Assembly: GCA_900769095.1 (NCBI GenBank)
Contig: CAAGFH010000258.1
Coordinates: forward strand, 1-7,913
Direction of reading: 5' to 3'
Origin: Methanobacteriaceae archaeon
Lineage (GTDB): Archaea; Methanobacteriota; Methanobacteria; Methanobacteriales; Methanobacteriaceae
Length of the DNA: 7,913 nucleotides
The notes beneath the pieces are model-generated. The model was given only the letters and a program-made list of their open reading frames with translations. It had not been told where the DNA came from and ran no database searches. Shown piece by piece: positions 6,146 through 7,913 of this stretch (position 1 is the first letter of the stretch; each line of letters opens with the position of its first letter). The position numbers and the translations under genes were made by a program.

Positions 6146-6155
6146 TTATTTAAAA
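6146..6155 (-). promoter_or_regulatory. TATA-like box of the DUF2099 gene
   Basis: TTTTAAATAA on the minus strand is centred about 28 bases before the ATG at 6122, close to the usual archaeal TATA-to-start distance. Transcription would begin at or within a few bases of the start codon. The intervening sequence has no G-rich ribosome binding site, which is consistent with a leaderless message. Confidence 0.5.
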
Positions 6156-6170
6156 GTGTGTTAAAAATAG

Positions 6171-6213
6171 TAATTGGAGGTTAGGGAGAGATTGTTTTTA
6201 TCTCTCCCAATTA
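6171..6213. repeat. Inverted repeat (hairpin) in the cdc48-DUF2099 gap
   Basis: GGGAGAGAT (6184-6192) and ATCTCTCCC (6200-6208) form a perfect 9-bp stem with a 7-base loop (TGTTTTT). An alternative longer fold uses an outer TAATTGG/CCAATTA stem (6171-6177 with 6207-6213) plus an inner 7-bp stem (6186-6192 with 6200-6206), leaving an 8-base bulge. The stem is notably G/C-rich for this region. On the minus strand it lies about 65 bases after the cdc48 stop and about 30 bases before the DUF2099 TATA box. It could be a transcription terminator or 3'-end element of cdc48, or a protein-binding site upstream of the DUF2099 promoter. A CTATTTTTAA run follows on the minus strand (about 6160-6169). Confidence 0.6.
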
Positions 6214-6251
6214 TATGGTCAGATATTATTTATAGAGGTTAATATGAAATA

Positions 6252-6275
6252 TAGGAAGAAATGTTATTCTTCCTA
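6252..6275 (-). terminator. Hairpin overlapping the cdc48 stop codon, possible 3'-end structure
   Basis: TAGGAAGAA (6252-6260) and TTCTTCCTA (6267-6275) form a perfect 9-bp stem with a 6-base loop. In the minus-strand transcript the stem begins with the TAG stop codon itself (6275-6273). T-rich sequence follows on the minus strand (ATTTCATATT). It may mark the cdc48 mRNA 3' end or protect it. Archaeal termination does not need hairpins, so a terminator role is only a suggestion. Confidence 0.4.
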
Positions 6276-7913
6276 CATGTATTGAACTAATTGTTCTTCA
6301 TTGGAGTTATGTCCAGGTTTTACTTTATCGATGGCTTCTTTGAAGTATTTATATGGGATTTCTTCTGCATCAAGGTTTTTTCTTAGAGTAAGCATTGCTG
6401 CTTCTCTACATACGGCTTCAATATCAGCTCCGACATATCCATCGGTGTTTTTGGCAAGTTTTTTAAGGTCGACGTCCTTTGCAAGAGGCATGTTTTTAGT
6501 GTGTACATTAAAGATTGCAAGTCTTGCTTCTTCATCTGGTTCTTTAACGTGTATGTGTCTGTCAAATCTTCCAGGTCTCATAAGTCCAGCATCTAAAATG
6601 TCCGGTCTGTTGGTTGCGGCAATGATTGCAACATCTTCGAGTTCTTCTAAACCATCCATTTCAGTTAATAGCTGATTTACAACTCTTTTGGTTACACCGC
6701 TATCAGTATCATTTCCGCTACGTGCACCAGCTATTGCATCAATCTCATCGAAGAAGATTACAGTTGGTGCTGCTTGTTTTGCTTTTCTAAATACTTCTCT
6801 TACACCTTTTTCAGATTCTCCAACCCATTTTGATAGAAGTTCTGGTCCTTTAATTGAAATGAAGTTTGCTTCACTTTCGCTTGCTACTGCTTTAGCTAGT
6901 AAGGTTTTACCAGTTCCAGGAATTCCGTAAAGTAATGTTCCTTTTGGAGGTCTTATTCCTAAGCGTTGGAAAGTTTCTGGATGTTTTAATGGCCATTCTA
7001 CAGCTTCTTTTAATTCTTGTTTAATGTTTTCAAGACCACCAATGTCGCTCCATTTGATGTCTGGGATTTGAACAAGAACTTCTCTTAGTGCGGAAGGCTG
7101 TATTTCTTTTTGCGCATTTTTAAAATCGTCACCTGTAACAACAATTTTTTCCATTACTTCTTTTGGAATCTCTTCATCGTTTTGGATTTCAGGTAGTATT
7201 CTTCTAACTACTCTCATCGCTGCTTCTTTACATAGAGATTCAAGATCTGCCCCTACAAATCCATGGGTGGTATTGGATATTTTATCGAGGTCAACATCGT
7301 CTGCTAGAGGCATGTTTCTTGTGTGAATCTCAAGTACTTCTTTTCTTTCTTCAGAGTCAGGTACTCCAATTTCAATTTCACGATCGAATCTTCCAGGTCT
7401 TCTTAAAGCAGGGTCAAGAGAATCTGGTCTGTTTGTTGCACCAATTACTACTACTTGGCCACGGGATTTAAGACCATCCATCAATGTAAGAAGTTGTGCA
7501 ACGGTTCTTCTTTCAACTTCTCCATTGGTTTCTTCTCTTTTTGGTGCAATCGCATCAAGTTCATCGATAAATATGATTGAAGGAGAATTTTCTTCTGCTT
7601 CTTCAAAGTATTCTCTTAGGTTTTCTTCAGATCCACCCACATATTTACTCATAATCTCCGGCCCATTTATTGCAATGAAATGAGCATCACTTTCACTAGC
7701 TACTGCTTTAGCTAGTAATGTTTTACCTGTTCCAGGTGGACCGTGCATTAATACTCCTTTTGGTGGTGCAATACCTAATTTTTCAAATAATTCTGGTCTT
7801 TTAAGAGGGATTTCAATCATTTCTCTTACTTTTTTAACTTCTTCTTTAAGACCGCCAATGTCTTCATAACTTACATCAACAAGGTTTCCTACACCTTCGA
7901 TTGTACTTACATC
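6273..7913 (-). CDS. Cdc48/VAT-type AAA ATPase, D1 and D2 domains (N-domain beyond window edge)
   Basis: The open frame enters from the right edge (first visible residues [10 protein letters not shown]) and ends with TAG at 6273, giving 546 residues. The in-frame ATG at 7820 lies inside the conserved D1 entry ([24 protein letters not shown]) and is not the true start. Family members have about 730 residues, so about 185, including the double-psi-barrel N-domain, are missing. Numbered from visible residue 1, D1 has Walker A GPPGTGKT at 58-65, pore loop KYVG near 90-93, Walker [10 protein letters not shown] (113-121) and arginine fingers in RRPGRFDRE (171-179). D2 has Walker A GIPGTGKT (330-337), pore loop KWVG (362-365), Walker [10 protein letters not shown] (385-393) and GRFDR (448-452). 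The enzyme is a hexameric ATP-driven unfoldase, thought to feed the archaeal 20S proteasome and remodel complexes. The protein ends in QYM. A hairpin overlaps the stop codon. Confidence 0.96.
   Translation of the reverse strand, partial: DVSTIEGVGNLVDVSYEDIGGLKEEVKKVREMIEIPLKRPELFEKLGIAPPKGVLMHGPPGTGKTLLAKAVASESDAHFIAINGPEIMSKYVGGSEENLREYFEEAEENSPSIIFIDELDAIAPKREETNGEVERRTVAQLLTLMDGLKSRGQVVVIGATNRPDSLDPALRRPGRFDREIEIGVPDSEERKEVLEIHTRNMPLADDVDLDKISNTTHGFVGADLESLCKEAAMRVVRRILPEIQNDEEIPKEVMEKIVVTGDDFKNAQKEIQPSALREVLVQIPDIKWSDIGGLENIKQELKEAVEWPLKHPETFQRLGIRPPKGTLLYGIPGTGKTLLAKAVASESEANFISIKGPELLSKWVGESEKGVREVFRKAKQAAPTVIFFDEIDAIAGARSGNDTDSGVTKRVVNQLLTEMDGLEELEDVAIIAATNRPDILDAGLMRPGRFDRHIHVKEPDEEARLAIFNVHTKNMPLAKDVDLKKLAKNTDGYVGADIEAVCREAAMLTLRKNLDAEEIPYKYFKEAIDKVKPGHNSNEEQLVQYM

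Noticed and set aside
6301..6675. 124-codon plus-strand open frame opposite the Cdc48 D2 domain
   Set aside because: Antisense shadow of a strongly conserved AAA domain. Its composition is Ser/Leu-rich as expected from the reverse complement, and it has no start signals.
7728..7820. ATG at 7820 as the true start of the Cdc48 protein
   Set aside because: The frame stays open to the window edge and encodes the conserved [13 protein letters not shown] entry to D1 upstream of this ATG, so the gene simply runs off the window.
1..7913. Mobile elements, CRISPR arrays, tRNA or rRNA genes, toxin-antitoxin or defence loci
   Set aside because: No transposase or defence domains, no regularly spaced repeats and no cloverleaf-like sequence were seen on either strand; the window is filled by core genes.

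Overview
The window looks like a chromosomal segment of an AT-rich methanogenic archaeon, most likely a Methanobrevibacter-like member of the Methanobacteriales. The support is an archaeal-type ATP-dependent DNA ligase, a two-domain Cdc48/VAT AAA ATPase, a short archaeal ThiC, a methanogenesis marker protein 8 (DUF2099) homologue, TATA-box promoters, and AT-rich codon use with AGA for arginine. The genus is inferred from composition and protein flavour and has not been tested by database search.

Layout from left to right. Positions 1-426 (-) hold the N-terminal 142 codons of a phosphoglucosamine mutase/phosphomannomutase, cut by the window edge. Positions 489-887 (-) encode a small membrane-anchored OB-fold protein. 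It is divergent from 954-1607 (+), a six-helix VUT/YhhQ-type queuosine/archaeosine precursor transporter. Positions 1604-3262 (-) encode the DNA ligase, which is co-oriented with thiC (3262-4536, -) and joined to it by a TAATG stop/start overlap. Divergent from thiC is 4621-5292 (+), a DEDDh (DnaQ-like) 3'-5' exonuclease. It ends tail-to-tail with 5289-6122 (-), the DUF2099 protein. Positions 6273-7913 (-) hold Cdc48 from just before D1 to its C-terminus; its N-domain lies beyond the right edge. A 150-base gap between cdc48 and the DUF2099 gene carries two inverted repeats and a TATA-like box.

Most of this is core housekeeping: cell-envelope sugar precursor, tRNA-modification precursor uptake, thiamine synthesis, DNA joining and proofreading, and protein unfolding. 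No mobile element, CRISPR array, tRNA, rRNA or toxin-antitoxin locus is visible, and no stretch over about 150 bases lacks a gene. No clearly new multi-gene system is present. The least understood items are the DUF2099 protein, the membrane-tethered OB-fold protein, the thiC-ligase coupling, and the structured gap between cdc48 and the DUF2099 gene. Packing is very tight: both convergent gene pairs overlap by exactly four bases through their stop codons, so no terminator space exists between them.
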